From: Parcubacteria group bacterium SW_6_46_9 | Lineage (GTDB): Bacteria; Patescibacteriota; Minisyncoccia; Phycocordibacterales; SW-6-46-9 | Direction of reading: 5' to 3' | NCBI GenBank assembly: GCA_003022255.1 | Contig: PXPA01000011.1 | Location: forward strand, 1-41,337 | DNA: 41,337 bases | Shown here: one piece after another, positions 1 through 7,697 of the stretch | Position numbering within the stretch: position 1 is the first letter of the stretch | Layout of the letters: each line of letters begins with the position of its first letter | Made by a program: the position numbers and the translations under genes | Notes under the pieces: model-generated | The model's database searches: none | What the model was told of the DNA's origin: nothing | Seen by the model: only the letters and a program-made list of their open reading frames with translations

Positions 1-271
1 TTTCTACCGTACATTTTTTATGCACAAAAGCCGCCAGCCCGTACGGTTCTTCAATACTGGGACGGAAAAAGTGTTGATAGTCTTTAAGTGTCTGATCAAT
101 ATGACTAAGAATGTCCGGCATACGTTCTGGATCATCTAAACCTGCATCCGGTGAAAAATTGTTTACTTCCTGCAGACAAAATATATCAACCTCTTGCCGA
201 TACTGCTTGAAAAAATCTTTAAGCAAGTCAGGTTTTTTACCACCCCACACATTGAGCGTAAGTAATCTCAT
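1..271 (-). CDS. Endonuclease/exonuclease/phosphatase family protein (C-terminus outside window)
   Basis: The visible 90 residues begin MRLLTLNVWGG and continue with FCLQEV, the first two conserved blocks of the EEP (DNase I/sphingomyelinase-like) fold; the Asn of LNVWGG and the Glu of LQEV are metal-site residues in that family. The substrate cannot be told from this part. The ATG at 269-271 is preceded on the minus strand by TATTAT (278-283), only 6 nt upstream, so the transcript is probably leaderless. The gene runs off the left edge. Confidence 0.75.
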   Translation of the reverse strand, partial: MRLLTLNVWGGKKPDLLKDFFKQYRQEVDIFCLQEVNNFSPDAGLDDPERMPDILSHIDQTLKDYQHFFRPSIEEPYGLAAFVHKKCTVE

Positions 272-286
272 GCGTCCATAATACCA

Positions 287-308
287 AAGCCGCCAGATGG
301 CGGCTCTT
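287..308. terminator. GC-rich hairpin upstream of the EEP gene
   Basis: AAGCCGCC and GGCGGCTC pair around a 4-nt loop. The run of T is weak on either strand. It follows the stop of the rhodanese gene at 331 in the minus direction, so it may end that transcript. The same context, ATACCAAAGCCGCC, recurs at about 2903. Confidence 0.4.
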
Positions 309-330
309 GTTAACTGTTATCTCTCGTGTT

Positions 331-615
331 TTAGCTTTCTGCTAAATTCTGCGCGACTGTGTCGGCTTCCTCTCCTTCAAGATCATATCCGGCCTCGGCC
401 CAGGATTTGAGTCCACCTTCATAATCAACTACGTTCATGAATCCGGCTTCCGCCAGATCAGCTGCCGCCTGTGGACTCAGGACGCAGGAATGACTGCCGC
501 AGTAGACAATTACTTCCACCGCCATGTCATCCACCGCTTCTTTGACTCGCTCGATAAACCCGTCTTCCTTGGCGGAAATACTGACCGCCCCGGGAGTATG
601 GGCGCGATCGTACAA
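331..615 (-). CDS. Rhodanese-like domain protein, 5' end damaged or unusual
   Basis: Rhodanese domains carry sulfur on an active-site cysteine and occur in sulfur transfer and redox roles. The motif VYCGSHSC, with the catalytic-loop Cys after VY, and the C-terminal block YEGGLKSWAEAGY are typical of single-domain rhodaneses of 100-120 residues. The readable frame extends upstream as ...ELNSKLESDDHF, LVDTLGDELY, which looks like the normal N-terminal helix and strand, back to an in-frame TAA near 725. That extension has no ATG, GTG or TTG before the TTG at 613-615, and starting at that TTG would remove about 25 residues of the fold. Either a rare start codon is used or the 5' end was lost. A partial second copy of this gene lies at 2618-2690. 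Confidence 0.65.
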   Translation of the reverse strand: MYDRAHTPGAVSISAKEDGFIERVKEAVDDMAVEVIVYCGSHSCVLSPQAAADLAEAGFMNVVDYEGGLKSWAEAGYDLEGEEADTVAQNLAES

Positions 616-741
616 CTCGTCGCCTAATGTATCAACAAGCGAAAAGTGATCATCACTTTCGAGTTTGGAATTTAGTTCTTGTGTAGAATTGGTAGAAAAT
701 TCCGCCCTGGGTGATTTGTGTTAATGAATAACCACTTGTAG

Positions 742-838
742 TGGTACAGCATCTGTGGACTGATACCTAATACACAGCCAACTAAACCGCAAGGACGGCC
801 TACTCAGGAGTAAGATGCGGCCGGGAAATCCTGTACCA
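742..838. ncRNA. Candidate structured RNA in a gene-free stretch (616-986)
   Basis: The 371 bases between the rhodanese and DUF2330 genes hold no convincing gene. In their middle, TGGTACAG (742-749) pairs perfectly with CTGTACCA (831-838). Inside this lie GCATC (749-753) pairing with GATGC (814-818), a CTGTG/CACAG hairpin (753-777), and GGCC-TACT-CAGG-AGTA with a distal GGCC. I do not recognise it as a known riboswitch, 6S, SRP or RNase P RNA. Strand is undecided. Confidence 0.3.
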
Positions 839-986
839 CACCTCATGACCGACAAACAGTAAGTATACACCTGCCAAAACTTCAATGGATTCTTATAAAA
901 TGCACGCCACATTTACATCATAGATAACTAACCGTAAGGGTGGACGCTGTCTGTATTAGCTCATAAATGTAATTAGACAAAATATT

Positions 987-2498
987 TTACAGCACAAGTC
1001 GCCAGACCGGAAAGTACGCCAAAAGAAAGTAGTAAACAATCGGTGCTGTCGCAATCGGCACAAAAAAGGCATAAGAAAGCGGGTTGATGGCTCCAATGAG
1101 CGCTTCGTTGTCGTGAGCATGATAAGCAATCCAACGCCAAAAAATTGGTACCAGCGGTATAAACCAGAGTAAAACCACTGTTCCCCATAACATCAGCATG
1201 CCACACACCGACAAGAGCACATAAAATGCTAAGAACAATTTGTATTTAGAAGATAGGCCGGAAGCAGTGCCGTATACAGCGTTTCCCCACCACCAGAACA
1301 CAGCACCACATACCACAACCAGAATTGAAAACACAAGTAGTGCCCGCGGCCATGCCCCAAATCCATCCGCATACTGCACAGGCCCACCACCTGCCACCCG
1401 CGTTGTATTAGCACCAACGACAACACCGTTTGGTAGGTGGGTGCGACCATTTTGCTCTACTGTTTCTGTATTAGTGGGGATAAACGTGCGATTACCGGTA
1501 ATGTTGGTTTGGCCTGAAATCCCGTCGGATTCGGTGTTATCAGACGTCACCGACGGGAACGTACTGTTTTGTTTGCTCTCCACCTGACCAACACTGTCCG
1601 GAAGCACCAGCAAGTCACTATCACGAGTAATATTGCGCGGCTCGTAGGAAACCTTGCTGAACGTGAGGTGTAAACCACCAGCCTGGCCGACATCGTGTAG
1701 GCCGGGAACACGAAGTAGATCAGACAATGAAACCATGCTTTTGTAATGCATGTCTGCACCGGCCAGCGCGAGAGCGGGCTGTGAAAGCGTATACAGCTCA
1801 AAACTTCGCACCTCATCAGTCGGCGCCTTCATACTATACATCGGAAAGAATGGTGAGTCGGACGCAAATGAGATCGATACCGGATCCGGCGTTGCTTGCT
1901 TAGATGCTGACCCGGACGATATTTTCAGCGCCACGAAGTGAAAGCCGTCTAGGTTGGTGTAATGTGATAGCACATCCTCACCGTCGGAGTTAAGCCGGTA
2001 GTCATTATCAGCCAACCATCCTTCTAAAAGTTGAGCTGAGTTCGCTCTTAGTACAGTAGCCGTATACGAACCCACCTGCTTCTGATTTACCACCTCTACA
2101 AACTCGTCACCCCGTGCGGCAGACCGTGTCCCCAGCGTCCGAAATGATGGCAAGGATGGTAAAGCGGTATCTACAAAGTCTGGCTTTTCGTAGCTAATAA
2201 CATCAGTAATGTGCTCGAAAATATTTTCCGGCCCAGATTGCACTTTTGGTTCAGCCGGAACGGGTATCACAGCGCCGAAGTCTTGCAGTTTTGTATCAAA
2301 CGATGGTTGTACAGTGAGCGTCTCGTGCTGGCCGTTGTACTCAAGTAGCCACTTGTTTGTGCCGTGGGTTATCTGCGATTCGCCTTTTGTCAGGCTTTTC
2401 ACAGCCGCTACTAATTCACCGACCTCGTCGTCACGGCTATCATGTCCGGCAGTAGTGGTGCTGTCCGATGTAGATGAAAATAAGAAAATATTGTGCAT
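987..2498 (-). CDS. DUF2330-type protein with C-terminal membrane segments
   Basis: The N-terminal 300 residues resemble DUF2330 proteins of unknown function: a beta-rich segment containing DFGAVIPVPAEP and the block TATVLRANSAQLLEGWLADN, followed by FHFVALKI. A Ser/Thr/Asn-rich linker (about 310-375) follows, then three or four hydrophobic segments (about residues 385-500) rich in Trp and Leu. DUF2330 proteins usually begin with a signal peptide and a Cys-Gly-Gly block. Here the protein starts directly with MHNIFLFSSTSD and neither is seen, so the N-terminus may be shortened. An in-frame TAA lies two codons before the ATG (2496-2498). A TATAAT ends only 2 nt before the ATG, too close to serve it in the usual way. 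Confidence 0.55.
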   Translation of the reverse strand: MHNIFLFSSTSDSTTTAGHDSRDDEVGELVAAVKSLTKGESQITHGTNKWLLEYNGQHETLTVQPSFDTKLQDFGAVIPVPAEPKVQSGPENIFEHITDVISYEKPDFVDTALPSLPSFRTLGTRSAARGDEFVEVVNQKQVGSYTATVLRANSAQLLEGWLADNDYRLNSDGEDVLSHYTNLDGFHFVALKISSGSASKQATPDPVSISFASDSPFFPMYSMKAPTDEVRSFELYTLSQPALALAGADMHYKSMVSLSDLLRVPGLHDVGQAGGLHLTFSKVSYEPRNITRDSDLLVLPDSVGQVESKQNSTFPSVTSDNTESDGISGQTNITGNRTFIPTNTETVEQNGRTHLPNGVVVGANTTRVAGGGPVQYADGFGAWPRALLVFSILVVVCGAVFWWWGNAVYGTASGLSSKYKLFLAFYVLLSVCGMLMLWGTVVLLWFIPLVPIFWRWIAYHAHDNEALIGAINPLSYAFFVPIATAPIVYYFLLAYFPVWRLVL

Positions 2499-2549
2499 CA
2501 ATTATATCCAAGGCTATAACAATGTCTAGCTAATTCCAACAAAAAGATT

Positions 2550-2891
2550 TCACCTGTATCTAACTACTGTAAAACGTGCGGTGCAGTGGTTGTAGTAACA
2601 CCATATAATCAACCAGGTCTTCCTTGGCGGAAATACTGACCGCCCCGGGAATATGAGCATGATTGTACGACTCGCGCCCAGTGAATCGGCAGCTGGCTTA
2701 CTTTTGTCAGTAACTTCTTCTCGGGTAAATCCATTAATATCAAGCGCTTCTTGAGCAACCCGTTTCTCATTCTCCATTTGACATTCCAGGTAAAACCGAT
2801 TCTCGGGCTGCTTAAACTCCACCGACCCCCCAGACACAACTGAGTGTTTGTCGGGATCAAGGCCGGTTGCTTCAATATCGAGAACAATCAT
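2550..2891 (-). pseudogene. Truncated DnaQ-like exonuclease fused to a rhodanese fragment
   Basis: Residues 1-65 begin MIVLDIEATGLDPDKHSV and continue with ALDINGFTREEV, matching the Exo I motif (DxE) and following segment of DEDD 3'-5' exonucleases. The rest of the exonuclease (Exo II and III) is missing. From about 2690 down to 2618 the DNA instead matches the rhodanese gene at 561-628: it contains CCCCGGGGCGGTCAGTATT-like sequence and reads HIPGAVSISAKED once a 1-nt deletion is corrected. The chimera then ends in unrelated sequence. TATGAT (2900-2905) lies 8 nt before the ATG, so the remnant still has a leaderless-type promoter. Confidence 0.65.
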
Positions 2892-2908
2892 GTGACCTCA
2901 TCATACCA

Positions 2909-2932
2909 AAGCCGCCTTTTGGCGGCTTTTTC
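2909..2932 (+). terminator. Rho-independent-like hairpin
   Basis: AAGCCGCC-TTTT-GGCGGCTT is followed on the plus strand by a run of T (CTTTTTCT). No plus-strand gene lies upstream, so its function is unclear. In the minus direction it lies between sodA and the truncated DnaQ gene and may end sodA transcripts. Confidence 0.4.
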
Positions 2933-3229
2933 TAGCGGTACGAGACTCCATCCTAGGGAATGTCACAGCCTGTTGGCAATTAAACTATTGTCCTGTAAGT
3001 TACAGAAGTAGAGCGCGCTCAGGTGAGTGCAGTTCGCGGAAGCACCGAGGAGCGAAATGAGCCCTACTAATCTACAGGTAAGGTGAATGAGAACCGGAGG
3101 TACTGACAAAGAAATGCACCAGCTGACGCGTTCGGAGATACATTTAAAATTGCTTTATCAGGCAGTTAATTAAGTGAACGACTCAAGTCGGCACGTATGT
3201 GCATCAGTTACAAGTTGTTGTAGATATGA
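2933..3229. other. Intergenic region without recognisable gene
   Basis: No open frame with coding character was found. The stretch contains a short palindrome, CTGTAA-G-TTACAG (2993-3005), and purine-rich segments that could fold locally, but I see no known RNA family. Confidence 0.5.
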
Positions 3230-3814
3230 TTACGGCAGTAGTTTTAATACGTCCCACCACGCATCAATGTATGATCCGCGTTCGTTTTGGTGCTCAAGAT
3301 AATAGGCGTGCTCCCAGACATCCAGACCAATGACCGGCGTGTAACCGTTTAGATACGGCGAATCCTGGTTAGCGGTTGAGTACACTTCAAGCTTATCGTC
3401 GCTGTTGCGAACAAGCCACGCCCATCCGCTTCCAAATACCCCCGAAGCCGCCTGCGCAAACTCGTCTTTAAACGTATCAACCGAGCCAAACTCATCCTCA
3501 ATGTCAGCCACCAAGTCTTCATCTACATCTTTTTCTGGCCCCATAATCTCCCAAAAAAGCCGGTGGTTCACGTAGCCGCCGCCGTTTTGCCGGATTGCTT
3601 TCCGATCCTCTTCGCTTACGTCAAGCGAATTGAGGTTTTCAAGCAGGCTTTCGGCAGACAAACCTTTTAAATCAGCATAACCTTCCACTGCGTTGTTTAG
3701 CTTTTTGGTGTAGCCGGCGTGGTGCTTGTTGTGATGAATGTTCATCGTCTGTTCATCAATTGCCGGCTCGAGGGCGTCATAGTCGTAAGGAACCTTGGGT
3801 AGTTCGTAAGACAT
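3230..3814 (-). CDS. sodA: Superoxide dismutase, Fe/Mn family
   Basis: At 194 residues this is a full-length Fe/Mn superoxide dismutase, which converts superoxide to oxygen and hydrogen peroxide. The four metal ligands are visible: His in MNIHHNKHH, His in NHRLFW, and Asp and His in GLDVWEHAYYLEHQ. The GGGYVNH context and TANQDSP block favour the manganese type, though metal choice cannot be fixed from sequence. The protein is notably acidic (DVDEDLVADIEDEFG). It is divergent from the transporter at 3930. A good promoter lies upstream (-35 TTCAAG at 3875-3880, 18-nt spacer, -10 TATAAT at 3851-3856). Confidence 0.95.
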   Translation of the reverse strand: MSYELPKVPYDYDALEPAIDEQTMNIHHNKHHAGYTKKLNNAVEGYADLKGLSAESLLENLNSLDVSEEDRKAIRQNGGGYVNHRLFWEIMGPEKDVDEDLVADIEDEFGSVDTFKDEFAQAASGVFGSGWAWLVRNSDDKLEVYSTANQDSPYLNGYTPVIGLDVWEHAYYLEHQNERGSYIDAWWDVLKLLP

Positions 3815-3850
3815 AAAAAAATGTATTAACTACTAATACGAGCCTGTTTT

Positions 3851-3897
3851 ATTATATCGTATACAGCCCTTGAACTTGAAGCAGGGTTTGCTATCTT
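3851..3897. promoter_or_regulatory. Overlapping divergent promoters of sodA and the NSS transporter
   Basis: On the minus strand TTCAAG (3875-3880), 18 nt and TATAAT (3851-3856) point to sodA. On the plus strand TTGAAC (3870-3875), 16 nt and TATCTT (3892-3897) point to the transporter. The two -35 boxes overlap by one base in the imperfect palindrome TTGAACTTGAA, so the two promoters are likely to compete. Confidence 0.6.
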
Positions 3898-3929
3898 AAA
3901 GACAAGGATTACTCGTTAAACAATTACGT

Positions 3930-5346
3930 ATGTCAACCGATACCGTAACCCGTTGGCCAAACCGCTGGGTCTTCATTCTTGCTGCCGTTGGTTCGGCGGC
4001 CGGATTAGGAAACATCTGGCGATTTCCCTTTCTTGCCTTCGAGCATGGCGGAGCTGCGTTTGTTCTCGTGCTCATTCTGGCGACACTCATTGTTGGTTTG
4101 CCACTTTTAACCTTAGAAACCGGGCTCGGACAGAAAACAAAAATGGCTGCTCCGGCCGCTTTGGGTAGTATCAAAAAACCGTTACGTCTTGTCGGCTGGA
4201 CCGCGCTTGTGTTTTCCTTTTTTGTGATTGCTTATTACATGTCTGTGCTTGGCTGGGGGGTTGATTATCTGGCCAGCTCATTTGATCTGCTGTGGGCACA
4301 GGAGACCAGCTCGTACTTTTTTGATACTGTCTTGAACATTAGCGAAAGCCCCGGATCAATTACCGGCTTTTCCTGGCCGGTTGTGGCTGGTTTTGTTATC
4401 AGCTGGATTCTTGTCTACTTTTCTGTCTGGAAAGGTGTAGAAAGTGTCAGCAAAGTGGTTATCTGGACGGCAACACTACCGATGGCATTGCTTGTTATCC
4501 TACTTGTTCGCGCCGTGACACTTCCCGGTGCTGGGGCCGGCGCAAGTATTTTTCTCGCTGTCTTTGGCCTTTGGGATTATGATCGCTTACAGCAGCTACA
4601 ACGCGGATACGGCTCCGGTACTGGCAAATACCGTCTGGATTCTTATCGGTAACATTATCGTGAGCCTTCTCGCTGGCGCCGCCGTCTTTGGCACCTTAGG
4701 GTACATGGCAGCAGAGCAGGGAACCCAAATTGCCGAGGTTGTGGCCGGCGGACCATCACTAGTGTTTGTCGTTCTGCCGGAAGCGATATCCTTACTGCCT
4801 GCTTTCTCAAGCCTGTTTGCCGTCGCCTTCTTTGCCACGATTGTCATGCTGGGAATCGACAGCGCCTTCTCAATCCTGGAAGGTATTGCCGCTGGGTTCA
4901 AGGATGCCCTCCCTAATCTTTCCGTAAAAAAAGTTACGCTAACACTCTCTGCTGTTGCTTTTGTTGCCGGCCTGCCTTTCGTCACCGATGGTGGCTTGTA
5001 TCTGCTTGATACACTTGATCACTTTACAATCAACTATGGGTTAGTGGCAATCGGTGCACTGGAGGCCGGGATTGTCGGCTGGCTGTATGAAGATGAGCTC
5101 AAAGCGTATATCAACAAACGTTCAGGCTGGCAGGTGGGAAACCTGTGGAGCATAGCTTTAAAGTATGTGATTCCGCTGTTTTTGGCTGGTTTGTTTATCG
5201 TGAATACGTATCAGGAACTGCAGGCGCCGTATGAAAGCTATCCTGTCTGGCTACTACTTGCTGTCGGAGTTATTCCGGTTGCGCTAGCACCAGGCATTGC
5301 TTATCTTGTCGATTATCTCACATTCCAAAACGCAGAAACTGAGTAG
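3930..5346 (+). pseudogene. Sodium:neurotransmitter symporter (NSS) family transporter, internal deletion
   Basis: NSS proteins import amino acids or related solutes with Na+. The N-terminal frame (3930 to about 4530) shows NRWVFILAAVGSAAGLGNIWRFP, the substrate- and Na+-binding start of TM1, and continues to LLVRAVTLPGA at the end of TM5. The second frame resumes with GPAQVFFSLSLAFGIMIAYSSY (TM6) and runs through TM7-12 to 5346. About 30 residues that normally join these blocks (the loop with PDF and the start of TM6) are absent, and the reading frame changes at the junction near 4528-4545 (+1 relative). Both parts overlap, so no single polypeptide is made without a frame change. Likely inactivated in this genome, or an assembly deletion at the GC-rich GCTGGGGCCGGCG. 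Confidence 0.8.
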
Positions 5347-5371
5347 GCGTAAGAAAGTATCCAGTTCAATG

Positions 5372-5402
5372 AAAAACCGCCCTGCCCGGGCGGTTTTTTA
5401 CA
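5372..5402. terminator. Bidirectional terminator
   Basis: AAAAACCGCCC and GGGCGGTTTTTT form a strong hairpin with a T run on both strands. It sits between the convergent NSS gene (plus, stop 5346) and the DUF5684 gene (minus, stop 5422). Confidence 0.85.
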
Positions 5403-5421
5403 TGCTGGCTGTCCTTTTAAC

Positions 5422-5988
5422 TTAGGAACGGTCCTTGTCGATATGAGCGCCACTGCCCTGCTCAACCATATTCGGGTGCGCAGCCGGCCCGCGATACTCA
5501 GCGTCACCGAATCCTAAGATCGGCCAAAACACAAACGGCAACACCATCAAGCCAAACGTAAAGCCCATGCCTTTACCGAAAGACCGGGCAACGTCATACA
5601 GCATAACCACGCTCGCCAGCATAATAAGCTGCCAACACGCCACAATTAGTAGCCCAACAAGTATCGCCACGATCCCGCCACCAGCGAGCGCCGAAGTTAG
5701 CTCAATAGAGGATCCGCCAGCACCGGCTGCGTCGTAACCACCAGGCCCCTGCGCATTTGCCGCCCCGCCAAGCAGTAGCGAGAAAAGCCAGGGAAGCAGC
5801 GGCAAAATAAATGCCATCACCCACCAACCAGAGTGCCCACCAATTCGCAACATTATGGCGCTATTGTAGAACGGAATAATCGCTTTCCATCCACTTTCGC
5901 CGGCTTTCGTAAACACCTTCCAGACTCCGGCAACAGAGACAATCAAAACAGCGAAAATGATTCCCACCAAAGAAATGAAAACTTCCAT
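5422..5988 (-). CDS. DUF5684 family membrane protein
   Basis: This 188-residue protein has about five hydrophobic segments. It contains the block KAGESGWKAIIPFYN followed by GHSGWWVMAF, the signature I associate with DUF5684, a family common in CPR and actinobacteria and sometimes found beside signal peptidase. Function is unknown. A Gly/Ala-rich, probably extracytoplasmic loop (GGYDAAGAGG) interrupts the middle, and the tail after the last membrane segment is short and polar. TATATT (5996-6001) lies 7 nt before the ATG (5986-5988), suggesting a leaderless mRNA. Confidence 0.75.
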   Translation of the reverse strand: MEVFISLVGIIFAVLIVSVAGVWKVFTKAGESGWKAIIPFYNSAIMLRIGGHSGWWVMAFILPLLPWLFSLLLGGAANAQGPGGYDAAGAGGSSIELTSALAGGGIVAILVGLLIVACWQLIMLASVVMLYDVARSFGKGMGFTFGLMVLPFVFWPILGFGDAEYRGPAAHPNMVEQGSGAHIDKDRS

Positions 5989-6166
5989 ACTAACTAATAT
6001 AAGTTAAGAATAATACGTGAACCTCTACATGTAGTATACAGCACAAACTGACAGCATCCGTCTTTTCGGCCCCCTGCTTTCAGCGAGGGTTTAAAAATGA
6101 CAGAAATCCGCGTGGTCCTGCGTTAAAACTAAAAACAGAGGCTTAAATCCGTCTGTACACAACTAA

Positions 6167-6204
6167 CAAGAAAATGGAGGGGTTGGCGTATCCACCCCCT
6201 CCAT
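6167..6204 (-). terminator. Terminator of the pncB operon
   Basis: In the minus direction ATGGAGGGG and CCCCTCCAT pair around a 13-nt loop and are followed by TTTCTTG. It lies directly after the pncB stop codon at 6215. Confidence 0.75.
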
Positions 6205-6214
6205 ATACTGCCAT

Positions 6215-7507
6215 TTAGACAGTGAGTTTCTGCTTCGTGCGACCGGACGTGCCAAAAATATCCTTGAACCACTCGGCTCGTTCTCCGCCCTGCGCTTTCT
6301 CGGGGTTGTCAGACAGCTTAACCGTCTTCTTGCCAGCCGCTTCTGTCACTTTGATCACCACCGAAAACGGCTCGTAGCCGGGATCATGCGTCCGTGGCCA
6401 GACACCAGCACAGTTGTTAGTGAGATTCGTGCCGATACCAAACGTGTAAGTACCGACCTTGTGTCCGTGCTGTCTGTACAAGTTATTGACTCGTGTAGGG
6501 GTCAAACCATCACTGGGGATCAGCGTCCTATCCTGAGGATCAACACCGTGATCCTGCCACCAACTGATCACCTCTTCGGTGGCAACATCCGGATCCTTTG
6601 AGTCAAGACGCACTCCTTGGCAGTCTTCGGCCATCCACGCAGGGGCATTCTCAAGGAACTGGCTTGTGCCGAACGTATCCGGAAGCAGTACCGAAAGCTC
6701 TGGATAGATCTCATGCCAGCGTTTTACCACCTCATACTGCGACCGCCGGACCTCTTCGGGGTCATCATGTTCCGTCAGATTTGCTGCGATCATCGGCAGT
6801 TCATGCGCATTGGTCCCAATCGGATTACTGCTTCCCTGCTGTTTAGCCAGATAAACATTCGAGGTTCCGATGTACTGCTTAGGCAATTGCTCAGCCAGAA
6901 TATCCAGCACCTGCCTCTGGTGCTGAAAGCTATGACGGCGCCTAGTGCCGAAGTCGGCAAACGTCAGATCATACAGACGCAACTCCTCTACTGTAGACAA
7001 TGTTCGCTCAAGCATCCGGCCGTACAGACCCACAAACAATGAGTAGTAATACAGCTCCGATATAATCGGTAGCGCAATCGTCTCCCAGTAGGTTACTTCC
7101 TTCCAGGGGCCAGAAAAGGAAAGGTCAAACCGACCGTCATCAGTTACCTCCAGGTCATACTCAGGAAGCCGGAAGTCAGACAAAAAGTCGATATACGCAT
7201 CGCCAAACAAACGACCGCCGTCAAGTGGCAAACCACGCAGGTAAGCAAGCTCCGACGGCTGAAACCGCAAGTCCCGGGCGGCATCAAGCTGTTCGCGAAG
7301 CTGTGCTGGCGGGATAACCTCGGCCAACCGCACGTCATCCGACCGGACAGTCAGCGAGAACGTAGTCTCTGTGTCCGCCCAGTCATCGTACGTGTTGATG
7401 AACTGACCCATCGTGAACTTGTACATATCCGTGTCCAGAAGACTCTGGATAATCGGTTCATCAGAAGCTGGTGCAAATACGTCAGCAATGTTAAACAGAT
7501 TGCTCAT
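6215..7507 (-). CDS. pncB: Nicotinate phosphoribosyltransferase
   Basis: This enzyme joins nicotinate to PRPP (with ATP) to give nicotinate mononucleotide in NAD salvage. The 430-residue protein has the family's N-terminal LLDTDMYKFTMGQ, then FGTRRRHSFQHQ around the position of the phosphorylated-His loop region, LLPDTFGTSQFL, RLDSKDP and FGIGTNLTNN, the phosphate-binding end of the barrel. I chose the ATG at 7505-7507 (MSNLFNIADVFAP). The frame is open further upstream but codes for low-complexity sequence overlapping two hairpins. It is the last gene of the NAD/triad operon and lies 190 bp after the vWA gene. If the neighbouring hydrolase is a nicotinamidase, its product nicotinate would be this enzyme's substrate. 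Confidence 0.93.
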   Translation of the reverse strand: MSNLFNIADVFAPASDEPIIQSLLDTDMYKFTMGQFINTYDDWADTETTFSLTVRSDDVRLAEVIPPAQLREQLDAARDLRFQPSELAYLRGLPLDGGRLFGDAYIDFLSDFRLPEYDLEVTDDGRFDLSFSGPWKEVTYWETIALPIISELYYYSLFVGLYGRMLERTLSTVEELRLYDLTFADFGTRRRHSFQHQRQVLDILAEQLPKQYIGTSNVYLAKQQGSSNPIGTNAHELPMIAANLTEHDDPEEVRRSQYEVVKRWHEIYPELSVLLPDTFGTSQFLENAPAWMAEDCQGVRLDSKDPDVATEEVISWWQDHGVDPQDRTLIPSDGLTPTRVNNLYRQHGHKVGTYTFGIGTNLTNNCAGVWPRTHDPGYEPFSVVIKVTEAAGKKTVKLSDNPEKAQGGERAEWFKDIFGTSGRTKQKLTV

Positions 7508-7564
7508 GGCTAAATGGATCTTGTGAAAAGTTGTGAAGGTGCAGTAAGGTACAAAAGTCTGCTT

Positions 7565-7592
7565 GGAATGCTTAAGCAAACTCAAGCACTCC
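7565..7592. promoter_or_regulatory. Hairpin in the vWA-pncB spacer
   Basis: GGAATGCTT and AAGCACTCC form a 9-bp stem (one G-T pair) in the leader upstream of pncB. A second hairpin lies next to it at 7601-7636. Confidence 0.4.
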
Positions 7593-7600
7593 AGACAAAC

Positions 7601-7636
7601 CCCGGCAGCTGCACGTGTGTCCTTGCAGCCGCCGGG
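7601..7636 (-). terminator. Strong intercistronic hairpin between vWA gene and pncB
   Basis: CCCGGCAGCTGCA (7601-7613) and TGCAGCCGCCGGG (7624-7636) pair over 12-13 positions. In the minus direction only a short GTTTGTC follows. It could be a partial terminator or an RNA-stability element that sets the ratio of pncB to the upstream genes. Confidence 0.45.
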
Positions 7637-7697
7637 AGAGTGTGAGTGTGTGAAAGTGAAAAAGAACAAACGAATCGCTCAGCACAGACGGAACAGA

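Noticed and set aside
721..912. Open frame of 63 codons on the minus strand
   Set aside because: It covers the folded element at 742-838, has no ribosome site or -10 box, and its composition (many Arg, Trp, Cys) is not like the neighbouring proteins.
1240..1587. 115-codon plus-strand frame opposite the DUF2330 gene
   Set aside because: Antisense shadow of a well-supported gene; no start signal and no recognisable domain.
2933..3229. SRP RNA or other known structural RNA
   Set aside because: I looked for the conserved SRP GGAAG/AGCAG loop and for RNase P and tmRNA signatures and found none.
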